Source: JAAAOZ01 sp964496595 (GTDB lineage Bacteria; Chloroflexota; Anaerolineae; B4-G1; SLSP01). Taken from it: 21,342 nucleotides of DNA. Shown piece by piece: positions 13,358-21,215 of this stretch (the first letter of the stretch is position 1; each line of letters begins with the position of its first letter). Under the pieces are notes generated by a model. That model did no database searches and was not told where the DNA came from. It saw only the letters and a list, made by a program, of their open reading frames with translations. The DNA lies in NCBI GenBank assembly GCA_964496595.1, contig CAZCAI010000082.1, positions 1-21,342 on the forward strand, written 5' to 3'. The translations under genes were made by a program, and so were the position numbers.

Positions 13358-15373
13358 TCACGGCGTGATCGTCAGCTTCTGGAGAATGACGCCGTCATCG
13401 ATGGGCTGGCCGCTGGGATCGACCACGGCGACGGAGGCGATCTCTGGATAGCGGTACATCCCCATCCGCCACTGGTAGCCGCCCGGCGGCGTGTCCGGCG
13501 GGATGCGGATGACAAAGCGGCTGAGGACGACGTCGTCGCCCTGCCAATACTGCGTCGGGAATCCGGCGTGATCATCCTGCGCGTAAAGCTGCCCCGCCTC
13601 GTCCAGCAATTGCGCTGTGAAGTGATAACGTTGACCTGTGGGCGGCGGGCTTTGTACCCACCAGGCCAGCCATAAGGGCGCCGCTGCGCCCGGCGCGGCG
13701 GTATCGGGCGCATCGTACGCGGCGAAGACCACGTGGTTGGCGAAAGGGATGCCGGCGGCTAAGGGCGTCATCTCTGCCATGACGGCGTCATAATCCCCGC
13801 TGAAGTGGTACACGTGGTAGCGGCTTCCATCGGCCAGCGGAATCTCGGGGCCGCGTGTGACGGGCGCTGTCTGGCGCAGCCGTTGCAGGGGCGCGAAGGT
13901 CGCGGGCGTCGCCCGGGGGCCGAGTAAATAGACCACCTCGGCGGCGTGGGGGAGCGGCAACGTCGCTTGCCCGGCGGCGAAGCGATGTGGGTGGCCGAAG
14001 AGCAGCGCATCGAAGACCGTGGGCGTCTCCGCGAGGAAAGGGTGGGGCGGCTCGTCGGTGAGGACGATGATCTCCGCGCGGGGATAGGCGAGCCGCGCTG
14101 TTTGAACGGCCATGCGGGGGTAGCGCAGGGGGATGCCGTGACCGCCCGTCGTTGGGTGCGCGATCATAAAGTGGCGTAGTTGCGCCGTGATGGCAATTTG
14201 CCAGAAGCCCCAGAGCGTCAGAGCAAGCAGAATGCCGCGCCACAGTAGCGTCGGCGTCGGGTTTGTGGGGCATTGGCGGCGGAGCCAATCGCGGCCCGCA
14301 ACGAGCAGTATCGCAATCAGCAGGAATTGGACCGGGTAGAGCAGCAGGAAATAGTGGGGTTGGGTCGTGGCGCTGGGCCGGAGTTGAGAGAGAATCGGCA
14401 GGCCGAACCAGAGCAGCAGCAGGGTGGCGCTGCGCCGCTCCGAGGATGTGGCGCCTCGCAATGCCCGCCACGCCGCCAGCGCCACGCCTCCGATTACCAT
14501 AGCAGCGATTACGGTATTCCCCCCCCAGAGATTGGGCAGCGCGGCGCGGAACTGCTCGTGATAGGCGCCGACTTGTCCCTCGATGCCCGCACTGCCGCTG
14601 AGTTGGAGTGGATAGCGCAGCGCATCCCAAGAAAATGATCCGCCCTCTCCGGCGTAGCCGCTCAGCCCGTGCAGATTCTGCCAATTGTGCTGTGCGTCAT
14701 CGATCACGTAGGGCGCGAGCGCCAACGCGAAGATCCCGGCGCCCAGCACGAGCGCGCGGATCGAGACCTGGTCGCGATAGAGCAGGATCGCCAGCCCCAG
14801 CACCGGGATGAAGATAATCCCGCCGAGGTGCAGGCCAATGAGAGCGGCCAGCGCTGCAAAGGCCGCGCTGAGCATCCGGCGGCGGCCTTGAATCAGCGCG
14901 GCGGCCAGCGCTCCGAAGAACCCTAGCGTGACCAAAGGCAAGTTCTGGCTCCAGATCTTGCGCGCATAGAGAACGGCCCATGGATTGACGGCGAAGAGCA
15001 GGGCGGCGATCAGGCCCACATCAGGCCCGAAGTAGGTCGCCCCGAAGATGTAGCACGCGAGTACGGCCAGGCTGTTGAGTAGCGTGGTGAACAGAATCGC
15101 CGCGACGGGGTCGTTCCAGAGGCGGAGAGGCAGCGCCATCAGGTAGAGGTTGAGCGGGAGGTGGGCCGTGCCGACGGAGGCGCCCGCGCCGGTGGCCGGA
15201 CGCTCCCCCTCGTAGGCGATAGCCTGCGCGCATCGCACCACGCCCGCTTCATCGAGTTTGAACTCGGTCAGCGTGGGCTGGCTCATCCGCAGTCCAAAGC
15301 TCAACGCCATAATGAGAACGAGGAGGATTTTGGCATAGCGCGGATGTTGGATTTTATTCACCTGGTTGGTCAT
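13358..15373 (-). CDS. Membrane glycosyltransferase-like protein (ArnT/PMT, GT39/GT83 style)
   Basis: 671 residues. A first membrane helix (about 14-30) is followed by a short loop with FKLDEAGVVR (Asp41-Glu42), the acidic pair expected in the first outer loop of the GT-C fold. About ten further hydrophobic segments follow. The last third (about residues 450-671) is soluble and rich in Pro and aromatics, and probably faces outside. GT-C enzymes move sugars from polyprenyl-phosphate donors to proteins, lipids or glycans at the outer face of the membrane; donor and acceptor are unknown here. The open frame begins farther upstream (15535), but ATG 15373 is chosen because AAAGGA lies about 8 bases before it and a good promoter ends at 15407. 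Confidence 0.82.
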   Translation of the reverse strand: MTNQVNKIQHPRYAKILLVLIMALSFGLRMSQPTLTEFKLDEAGVVRCAQAIAYEGERPATGAGASVGTAHLPLNLYLMALPLRLWNDPVAAILFTTLLNSLAVLACYIFGATYFGPDVGLIAALLFAVNPWAVLYARKIWSQNLPLVTLGFFGALAAALIQGRRRMLSAAFAALAALIGLHLGGIIFIPVLGLAILLYRDQVSIRALVLGAGIFALALAPYVIDDAQHNWQNLHGLSGYAGEGGSFSWDALRYPLQLSGSAGIEGQVGAYHEQFRAALPNLWGGNTVIAAMVIGGVALAAWRALRGATSSERRSATLLLLWFGLPILSQLRPSATTQPHYFLLLYPVQFLLIAILLVAGRDWLRRQCPTNPTPTLLWRGILLALTLWGFWQIAITAQLRHFMIAHPTTGGHGIPLRYPRMAVQTARLAYPRAEIIVLTDEPPHPFLAETPTVFDALLFGHPHRFAAGQATLPLPHAAEVVYLLGPRATPATFAPLQRLRQTAPVTRGPEIPLADGSRYHVYHFSGDYDAVMAEMTPLAAGIPFANHVVFAAYDAPDTAAPGAAAPLWLAWWVQSPPPTGQRYHFTAQLLDEAGQLYAQDDHAGFPTQYWQGDDVVLSRFVIRIPPDTPPGGYQWRMGMYRYPEIASVAVVDPSGQPIDDGVILQKLTITP

Positions 15374-15406
15374 AGACGATCCTTTTCGGGTGCTGTTGCC
15401 GAAAAA

Positions 15407-15435
15407 ACTATAGTAGCATCTGGCAGATTTGTCAA
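15407..15435 (-). promoter_or_regulatory. Consensus promoter for the glycosyltransferase gene
   Basis: Read on the minus strand: TTGACA, a 17-bp spacer, TATAGT. The -35 is perfect. The predicted start near 15400 gives a leader of about 27 bases before ATG 15373. Confidence 0.75.
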
Positions 15436-15444
15436 TCCGCAGAA

Positions 15445-15485
15445 AGTGGGGGGCGAGGTGTTTTGCATATTTGTCAGCCCCCACT
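15445..15485. promoter_or_regulatory. Inverted repeat spanning the glgC promoter
   Basis: AGTGGGGGGC (15445-15454) and GCCCCCACT (15477-15485) are near-perfect complements, differing by one G, with 22 bases between. The right arm ends at the first base of the -10 box and the pair encloses the -35, as an operator might. No regulator can be named. Confidence 0.4.
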
Positions 15486-15490
15486 ATAAT
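15463..15490 (+). promoter_or_regulatory. Sigma-70-like promoter for glgC
   Basis: TTGCAT (15463-15468), a 16-bp spacer and a perfect TATAAT (15485-15490). The predicted leader of about 95 bases contains a T/A-rich heptad-like array before the Shine-Dalgarno site. It is divergent to the glycosyltransferase promoter, whose -35 lies 28 bp away. Confidence 0.65.
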
Positions 15491-15530
15491 CAAATTAGTG
15501 ATGACCCTGGTATGTACACTACGGTTACCC

Positions 15531-15573
15531 TTCAACCCTTAACTCTCAATTCTTAATCCTTAATTTTTAATCC
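15531..15573. repeat. Heptad-like array (CTTAATC / CAACCCTTAA) in the glgC leader
   Basis: Imperfect units related to TTCAACCC, TTAACTC, TCAATTC, TTAATCC and TTTTTAATCC occupy the last 60 bases before the glgC ribosome binding site. They are similar in style to the arrays at 131-170 and 19486-19590 but of a different sequence. Confidence 0.5.
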
Positions 15574-15591
15574 TTTCCCAGGAGGCTCCTC

Positions 15592-16854
15592 ATGCTCAGC
15601 TTTATGAAAGATGTATTGGCGGTGATTATGGGCGGCGGCGCTGGCTCACGAATGTATCCCTTGACGAAACTGCGGGCGAAGCCGGCGGTGCCGTTGGCCG
15701 GACATTATCGCTTGATCGACATCCCGATCAGCAACTGCATCCATTCGGGACTGAACCACATCTTCGTGCTCACCCAATTCAACTCCGTCTCGTTGCACCG
15801 GCACATCACCCGCACCTATCACTTCGATAACTTCTCCGGCGGATGGGTGCGGATTTTGGCGGCGGAGCAGACCCCGGTCAGCAAATCGTGGTATCAGGGC
15901 ACGGCGGACGCGCTGCGCAAACAGTTGTTTCAGATTCAGGTGCCGGAGCCGCGCGACGTGTTGATCTTGTCCGGTGATCATCTCTATCGGATGGATTACT
16001 CGGAGTTCGTGCGTTTCCACGGCGTACACGAGGCGGACATTACCGTCGCGGTCAAGCCCGTCAACGCCGAGGACGCGACGCGCTTCGGCATTCTCCAGGC
16101 GGATGAGGAGGGGCGCATTCACAGCTTCCACGAGAAGCCAGCGGCGGATCAATTGGAGGGCTTGGAGAGCCTGGAAGAGCCGTGTCCCTACATGGGATCG
16201 ACCGGCATCTACGTCTTCCGCACCAAGACATTGATCGAGACCCTGCGCAAGGAGAGCGGCTCCGACTTCGGCAGGCACATCATCCCCAACGCCATTGAGC
16301 AGGGGATGCGCGTCTTTGCCTATCCCTTTGGCGGGTATTGGGAGGACATCGGGACGATTAAGGCTTTCTATGATGTGAACCTCGCGCTGGCGGGGCCGAA
16401 GCCGCCCTTCGATTTCTTTGCGGCGGAATGGCCAATCTACACCCGCGCGCGTTACCTCCCGGGCAGTCGCGTCCTGGATTCGACGCTGACGCGGGTCTTT
16501 ATGGCGCCGGGCTGCATTACGAACAAGGCCGCCATCACCGATTGCGTCATCGGCCTGCGCAGCATCGTCAAGAGTGGGGCGCACCTCCATCGCGTCGTGA
16601 TGATGGGCGCGGACTACTACGAGACCGAGGCGCAGAAAGAAGAAAATCAGCGCCTGGGCCTGCCCGATATGGGCGTGGGGCCAGGCAGCGTAATCGAGAA
16701 CGCGATCTTAGACAAGAACGTGCGCATCGGGCGCAACGTCGTCATCCGCGACCACGCGCGCATGGAAGACGAGGAGACCGACAGCTACGTCATCCGCGAT
16801 GGCATCGTCGTCGTGCCCAAAGGCGCCGTCATCCCCGATCACACCGTGATTTAA
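15592..16854 (+). CDS. glgC: Glucose-1-phosphate adenylyltransferase (ADP-glucose pyrophosphorylase)
   Basis: 420 residues. The enzyme makes ADP-glucose from glucose-1-phosphate and ATP, the committed step of glycogen synthesis. The nucleotide-binding start is IMGGGAGSRMYPLTKLRAKP (12-31), followed by YRLIDIPISNC and VLTQFNSVSLHRH. The pattern is of the cyanobacterial/plant-like group. LSGDHLYRMDY is the metal-binding segment, and FHEKP and YWEDIGTI are substrate-site motifs. The C-terminal quarter shows the hexapeptide-like left-handed helix (VIENAILDKNVRIG, VIRDHARM). The length is normal. AGGAGG lies 7-8 bases before the ATG. No other glycogen gene is in the window; the gene stands alone behind its own promoter and ahead of a hairpin. 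Confidence 0.96.
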   Translation: MLSFMKDVLAVIMGGGAGSRMYPLTKLRAKPAVPLAGHYRLIDIPISNCIHSGLNHIFVLTQFNSVSLHRHITRTYHFDNFSGGWVRILAAEQTPVSKSWYQGTADALRKQLFQIQVPEPRDVLILSGDHLYRMDYSEFVRFHGVHEADITVAVKPVNAEDATRFGILQADEEGRIHSFHEKPAADQLEGLESLEEPCPYMGSTGIYVFRTKTLIETLRKESGSDFGRHIIPNAIEQGMRVFAYPFGGYWEDIGTIKAFYDVNLALAGPKPPFDFFAAEWPIYTRARYLPGSRVLDSTLTRVFMAPGCITNKAAITDCVIGLRSIVKSGAHLHRVVMMGADYYETEAQKEENQRLGLPDMGVGPGSVIENAILDKNVRIGRNVVIRDHARMEDEETDSYVIRDGIVVVPKGAVIPDHTVI

Positions 16855-16879
16855 AACCATCGTGTGTTCTGCAATGAGA

Positions 16880-16916
16880 AACAGCGTCCTCTGATTGAGT
16901 TTCAGAGGACGCTGTT
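16880..16916. terminator. Long hairpin between glgC and the convergent Reg_prop gene
   Basis: AACAGCGTCCTCTGA and TCAGAGGACGCTGTT form a perfect 15-bp stem with a 7-base loop. There is no T-run on either side, so termination may need a factor, or the hairpin may protect the 3' ends of both converging messages. Confidence 0.65.
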
Positions 16917-16939
16917 GGCGTCTGGATTAGGATCGCGGT

Positions 16940-18418
16940 CTACTTCTCTTCCATCGGCGGCGGCATGGGAATGGCGCCCAGTGTGGTCGTCTCCTCCGCT
17001 GTGACCTCAATCACGCGCGGATTGTAGCCCCGATCATCCAACAGCAAATACCACCGATCCTCCGAATTCGCCGTAAGCATGTAGCGCCCCGGCGGCACGT
17101 CCTCGAACGTGAACGCGCTTGCGGCGTCGGTGGTGATAGATCGCACGAAATGCTGCCCCGCGCATAGCGGTTCCTCATAGTGTTTACGATAGATGTAGCC
17201 AGCGCACAATTCGACCGGCGTCTGCGGGAGGATTTCGCCTGTCGCCGAGGTCAATGTGCCCGAAATTGCCCCTGGGGCTTTACTGACAGGCTGCGGAAGT
17301 CGCGGGCCGCCGTGAACAATCGCCAACGTGTCGATTTTATCGAAGGGCAACCCGGCATTGGACATCCAATACGTCTCCCACATTTCCCCGTCGAAGATGT
17401 TAAGCCCCCAGTCAGTGCCCACCCAGATACGATTTCGCCCATCGACGGCGAGCGCCGCGATGCGATTGCTGCTGAGGTCGCTGCTCTTCTGGTGATAGGA
17501 TTGCCACATTTGCCCATCGAAGACGTAGAGGCCGTCGCTGAGCGTTCCCACCCAGACGCGCCCGTGATGATCCACGGCGATGCTGGTGGGCGACATCGAG
17601 CGGGGGAAGGGATGGTTTTCCCAAAAGACGCCATCGACGGTCAGGAGGCCGTTGCTGTGAATCACCCATGGCTGTTCGGCGTGATCGAAGGCGATCCCCT
17701 CGAAAAAGTACCGCTGGTCGAAGCCCTGGCCTTCCTCGAAGATTGTCCATTCCCCCTCTGAGTAGCGCGCCAAGCTGTTGGCGGTCACGACCCAGATCGC
17801 ACCCTGAGCGTCGATTGCGATGTCCTTTACCAGCTCCGGCGCGTTGGGATGGATGGTGAGGTGCTTGCGAACGTCGTAGGTCGTCCACTCGCCGGCGGCC
17901 CAGCGCGTGGCGCCGCCGAAATGGGCGACCCAAATCTCGCCGGCGGCGTTGCACACCACGCCTTCCACCGAACCATGGCCCCAATTATTAACAATGGCCC
18001 GCCAGCTCTGCCCATCGTAGATATCGATGCCTTGCGGATGCGCGATGACGATGCGTTCATCGGGGCAGGTCGTGATCGCGCGGATCTGATCGCTGCCCAA
18101 CATTCCCTCCTCGGCGGTGAAGGTCATCCACTCCGCGTCATGGATGCAGGCGACGCCGTAGCCGTAGCTGCCCGCGCAGGCCAGACCAGGCGGTGCGGGG
18201 GTAGGCGTTGGGCCGGGCGGCGTGGCCGTGGGGGCAAGCACGGTCGCAGTGGCCTCGGCAATGGGAGCGTCGGCCACTTCGGCGGTGGCCTCGCTGCCCT
18301 CGTCAGGCGCGGGTGTCTCCGAGTTGGGCAGAAATTCCATCACCGTCTGGCACGCCAGTTGCGTCAGCAGGATCATAACGATCAACCATCGAATAGCGAT
18401 TTTATTTTTGTGGGGCAT
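16940..18418 (-). CDS. Lipoprotein with Reg_prop-type beta-propeller
   Basis: 492 residues. A signal peptide ends in MILLTQLAC (Cys23); the lipobox is imperfect (Gln at -3) but plausible. A Thr/Pro/Ala linker (about 33-75) follows. The body has about six repeats of the type IWVGTxxGLxxFDGExWxxY (IWVAHFGG, IWVVTANS, PWVIHSNG, VWVGTLSD and IWVGTDWG are the clearest), as in two-component-regulator propellers, the periplasmic sensor domains of hybrid kinases. The last ~110 residues begin ISGTLTSATGEILPQTPVELC and look like a carboxypeptidase-regulatory-like beta-sandwich. No kinase domain is attached. It starts 15 bases after the ABC binding-protein gene, so it is probably co-transcribed. Role unknown; a surface sensor or binding protein is possible. 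Confidence 0.82.
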   Translation of the reverse strand: MPHKNKIAIRWLIVMILLTQLACQTVMEFLPNSETPAPDEGSEATAEVADAPIAEATATVLAPTATPPGPTPTPAPPGLACAGSYGYGVACIHDAEWMTFTAEEGMLGSDQIRAITTCPDERIVIAHPQGIDIYDGQSWRAIVNNWGHGSVEGVVCNAAGEIWVAHFGGATRWAAGEWTTYDVRKHLTIHPNAPELVKDIAIDAQGAIWVVTANSLARYSEGEWTIFEEGQGFDQRYFFEGIAFDHAEQPWVIHSNGLLTVDGVFWENHPFPRSMSPTSIAVDHHGRVWVGTLSDGLYVFDGQMWQSYHQKSSDLSSNRIAALAVDGRNRIWVGTDWGLNIFDGEMWETYWMSNAGLPFDKIDTLAIVHGGPRLPQPVSKAPGAISGTLTSATGEILPQTPVELCAGYIYRKHYEEPLCAGQHFVRSITTDAASAFTFEDVPPGRYMLTANSEDRWYLLLDDRGYNPRVIEVTAEETTTLGAIPMPPPMEEK

Positions 18419-18433
18419 AGTTCCTCTTCCCTC

Positions 18434-19465
18434 TCATTGGTCAGACGTTAAAAACTCGGTCGTGAAGGCTTCCGTCACGTCCACGGCGTGGGCAATAGCA
18501 TCATATTCGAGCAGAATATCGTGCAGCGCCTGCCACTGCTCCGCCGTCTGCCGGCCCCAGCTCGAATTTGATGCATCCGCCGCCGTGACCTCAGAGCGCG
18601 CGTCCGCCAGCTCCGTCTCCAGCATAAAGCGCATGTGCGCCGGATCGGTCTCTGGGCCGGCGTGGATCATCACGAACTCCACGGCCTTCTCTGGATGTTC
18701 TTCTGCGTAGGCGATGCCGCGCAGCGCCGCGCGCACGAAGCGCGCCATGCGCTCCGGGTTCTCTTCGATAATATCCGGCGTGCTGACGTAAGTCAAGCCC
18801 AGCGTGGGAATCCCGTAATCCGCCGGCTCCCACTGCATCAGATCGTAGCCCCACTGGCGGAGCAGATATGGCTCGTTGGAGTTGAAGACTGGGTAGACGT
18901 CGACCAGCCCCTCGGTCAGCACGCGCGGATCGAAGCCCACGTTGATCAGCTCGACATCGGCCTCTGCAAGGCCGCCCTGATCCAACAGCGCCAGCAATTC
19001 CGGCGGCGGCGTGCCCTTGAAGCCGATTTTGTGCCCGGCCCAGCTTGCAATGTCGGCGCTCAGCCCGCTTTCATCATCTTCTTGCAGGGCGACGAATGCC
19101 TGCTGCCCCTGCTGCCCGATCAGTGCGAGCGAGACGAGCGGCAGGCCCGGGTCGGCGCGGCGCTTGAGCAGCACCGAGGCGTCCTGCGTCGTCACATCCA
19201 CCTTGCCCGCGACTAAGAGCTGGAGATGCTCGCCGCCGCCGCCGGAGTGCAAAATCTCCACCTCCAGGCGCTCCTCGGCAAAAAAGCCCTTCTCCTGCGC
19301 GACGTAGACGCCCACAAAGGGCAGATTCGCCTGCGGTTTGTATCCCGCCATAAACACCAGCGATTCCGTCTCCGGCGTCGGCGTCTCTCCCGCGCTGCAC
19401 CCCGTCATCCCCAGGATCATAAGAACGATAAGAATGGAGAAATATCTTCGAAAAAAATTCTTCAT
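18434..19465 (-). CDS. ABC transporter substrate-binding lipoprotein (NMT1/THI5, SsuA-like)
   Basis: 343 residues. The signal peptide ends in a good lipobox (LGMTGC, Cys23), so it is an exported lipoprotein. The body matches the NMT1/SsuA-like binding-protein pattern: YKPQANLPFVGVYVAQEKGF (an early glycan-like loop then AxEKGFF), GGGGEHLQLLVAGKVDV, KIGFKGTPPPELLALL and a helical C-terminal lobe ending ALHDILLEYDAI. This group captures thiamine precursors, alkanesulfonates, taurine, nitrate or related small molecules; I cannot choose among them. ATG 19465 is preferred over the in-frame TTG three bases earlier, with GGGAGG about 7 bases upstream. It lies downstream of the matching permease and ATPase, separated by 130 bp filled with repeats. 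Confidence 0.9.
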   Translation of the reverse strand: MKNFFRRYFSILIVLMILGMTGCSAGETPTPETESLVFMAGYKPQANLPFVGVYVAQEKGFFAEERLEVEILHSGGGGEHLQLLVAGKVDVTTQDASVLLKRRADPGLPLVSLALIGQQGQQAFVALQEDDESGLSADIASWAGHKIGFKGTPPPELLALLDQGGLAEADVELINVGFDPRVLTEGLVDVYPVFNSNEPYLLRQWGYDLMQWEPADYGIPTLGLTYVSTPDIIEENPERMARFVRAALRGIAYAEEHPEKAVEFVMIHAGPETDPAHMRFMLETELADARSEVTAADASNSSWGRQTAEQWQALHDILLEYDAIAHAVDVTEAFTTEFLTSDQ

Positions 19466-19485
19466 CAAAGACCTCCCTTGAAATT

Positions 19486-19590
19486 AGTTGAAGTTAAAAG
19501 TTGAAAGTTGCAAGTTAAAAGTTACAATCTCAAAGGGAAAAGCGTCCAAAACTTTTAACTCGCAACCTGTAACTTGCAACTTGCAACTTA
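19486..19590. repeat. Opposed heptad-like arrays between permease and binding-protein genes
   Basis: The left half (19486-19524) has units of AAGTTaA and AAGTTGC. The right half (19550-19590) has AACTTGC and AACTTTTAACT, the same words inverted. AGTTAAAAGTT (19492-19502 and 19513-19523) pairs with AACTTTTAACT (19550-19560), so the region can fold into one or more long imperfect hairpins. It sits inside the ABC operon, where it could adjust the relative expression of the binding protein. It shares ACTCGCAAC with the array at 131-170. Confidence 0.7.
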
Positions 19591-19595
19591 TGGAA

Positions 19596-20342
19596 CTACG
19601 GCCAAAAAATCAGTCGCTCCTCCAGCGCCACGACCGCGCCGTATAGCCCGATCCCCATCAGCGCGGAGCAGAAGACGGCGGCGAAGAGCGCGGGCATCTG
19701 GAGATTGGTGTAGGCCAGCCACATCGCGCGCCCCAATCCCGCCGAAGCGCCCGTCCACTCGGCCACGATGGCCCCGATCAGCGAGAGCGGCGCGACGACC
19801 TTGAGCGCGGCGAAGAGATAGGGCAGCGCCGAGGGCCAACGCGCGTAGCGGAACAGCTCCCAGCGGCTCGCGTCCAGCGAATGAAAGAGCGCCAGGACGG
19901 CCTTGTCCACGGCGTTGAGGCCGCTGTGCACGTTGATCAGCACGGGGAAGAAGGTCATAAGCGCGGTGATGATGATCTTGGGCGCCGGCCCGAAGCCGAA
20001 CCAGATGATCAGCAGCGGCGCGATGGCGACCATCGGCGTGGCCTTGATCAGGATGGCCAGCGCCAAGACCCCGCGCTCCAACTGCTCCCAGATCGTGATG
20101 AGCAGCGCGACCGCGATCCCCACGACGAGGCCCAGCATCAGGCCGCCGAGCGCCTCGCCCAAGGTGACGAGCGAGGCGTGCAGGTAGTGGGGCGCGTCGC
20201 GCCACAACCGCAGCGCGATGACGGTCGGGGCGGGCAGCAGATAGACAGGGATCTGCGAGAGTCGCACCGCGATTTCCCACGCGCCGAGGGCCGCGCCGAC
20301 GATGAAGAGCACGGAGACGGCTTCCCGTTGACGCGGGGTCAT
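19596..20342 (-). CDS. ABC transporter permease (SsuC/ThiX-like)
   Basis: 248 residues with about six membrane helices, the usual size for the inner-membrane channel of the SsuABC/TauABC/ThiXYZ group. The EAA-type loop that docks the ATPase is around LFHSLDASRWELFRYARWPS. The family segment PLLIIWFGFGPAPKI is clear. The open frame extends 198 bases further upstream, but ATG 20342 is chosen because it overlaps the ATPase stop codon by 4 bases (ATGA) and the hydrophobic protein begins there. The extension is the ATPase gene read in another frame. Confidence 0.93.
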   Translation of the reverse strand: MTPRQREAVSVLFIVGAALGAWEIAVRLSQIPVYLLPAPTVIALRLWRDAPHYLHASLVTLGEALGGLMLGLVVGIAVALLITIWEQLERGVLALAILIKATPMVAIAPLLIIWFGFGPAPKIIITALMTFFPVLINVHSGLNAVDKAVLALFHSLDASRWELFRYARWPSALPYLFAALKVVAPLSLIGAIVAEWTGASAGLGRAMWLAYTNLQMPALFAAVFCSALMGIGLYGAVVALEERLIFWP

Positions 20343-21112
20343 AGCTGCGCGACGCGCTCCGGCGTTTGCCGCAGCGCCGCTTTCAGTTGGCGGATCAGGG
20401 CGACGGCCTCCGGTGAGGTCTCGTCGCGCGGGCGGGCCAGCGGCGCCTCCACGATGGTGCGGATCTGCCCGGGGCGCGGCGACATCACCACCACGCGATC
20501 CGCCATCCGCACCGCCTCCGTGATGTTGTGCGTGACCCACAGCACGGTCGGGTGAAAATCGGCCCAGAGCTGCAACACCTCGCGGGTGAGTGTCTCGCGT
20601 GTGAGGTCATCCAGCGCCGCGAATGGCTCATCCATCAGCCAGAGCGAGGCGCCGGTGGCCAATGCCCGCGCCAGCGCGACGCGCTGTTGCATCCCGCCGG
20701 AGAGCGTGTGAGGATAGGTCGCGGCGAAGTCGTGCAGGCCCACCATGTGGAGCAGCGCCGAGGGCGCTAAGGCCGCCGCGCCGTTCGTCTGGGCGTTGAT
20801 CTGCTGCGGCAGCGTCACGTTGTCCATCACCGTCATCCACGGCAGGAGCGCGGGATTCTGCGCCATCCACGCGATCTCCTTGCGCGCCCGCACCGCCGAA
20901 GGCGGCAGGCCGCCATCCAATCGGATCGTCCCAGACGTAGGCGGGATCTGATCGGCCAACAGGCGCAGGAGCGTCGTCTTGCCGCAGCCGCTCGGCCCGA
21001 TGAGGCAGACGAACGCGCCCGACGCGACCTCCAACGTTGTGGGCGCGAGCGCGCCCAGCGGCGGGTCGCTGTCGTAAAATGTCTTCGAGACGCGGTCAAG
21101 CGCAATGTGCAT
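20339..21112 (-). CDS. ABC transporter ATP-binding protein (SsuB/TauB-like)
   Basis: 257 residues. Walker A is GPSGCGKTT (39-47), the Q-loop is at Gln85 (AWMAQNPALLPWMTV), the signature is LSGGMQQR (137-144), and Walker B is LWLMDEPFAALDD (157-169). The H-loop is VLWVTHNITEA. The Q-loop segment QNPALLPWMTVMDNV is typical of the nitrate/sulfonate/taurine and thiamine-precursor importers. It powers the permease, to which it is translationally coupled through a 4-base overlap. GAGG lies about 9 bases before the ATG. Confidence 0.95.
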   Translation of the reverse strand: MHIALDRVSKTFYDSDPPLGALAPTTLEVASGAFVCLIGPSGCGKTTLLRLLADQIPPTSGTIRLDGGLPPSAVRARKEIAWMAQNPALLPWMTVMDNVTLPQQINAQTNGAAALAPSALLHMVGLHDFAATYPHTLSGGMQQRVALARALATGASLWLMDEPFAALDDLTRETLTREVLQLWADFHPTVLWVTHNITEAVRMADRVVVMSPRPGQIRTIVEAPLARPRDETSPEAVALIRQLKAALRQTPERVAQL

Positions 21113-21140
21113 TGGATACCTCGATGGATGAACAATAATT

Positions 21141-21215
21141 CCGTTCGTAGTCGTTCGTAGTAAGCTACGTAATGAACAACGTGAATGGAGTAGCGGTTGA
21201 GGCCTGACTACGAAC
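21141..21215. repeat. CGTTCGTAGT direct and inverted repeats
   Basis: GTTCGTAGTC (21143-21152) is followed directly by GTTCGTAGT (21153-21161). The inverse GACTACGAAC occurs at 21206-21215, across the stop codon of the partial gene. They could form a stem in the leader of the ATPase gene. This is another short-repeat family, unrelated in sequence to the others in the window. Confidence 0.55.

Noticed and set aside
20343..20540. N-terminal extension of the ABC permease
   Set aside because: The extension is the ATPase gene read out of frame (Gly/Arg/Ala-rich), while ATG 20342 makes the usual 4-base overlap.
21113..21207. TPP riboswitch upstream of the thiamine-precursor-like importer
   Set aside because: No CTGAGA-type conserved core was seen in the 95 bp before the ATPase gene; only short repeats are present.
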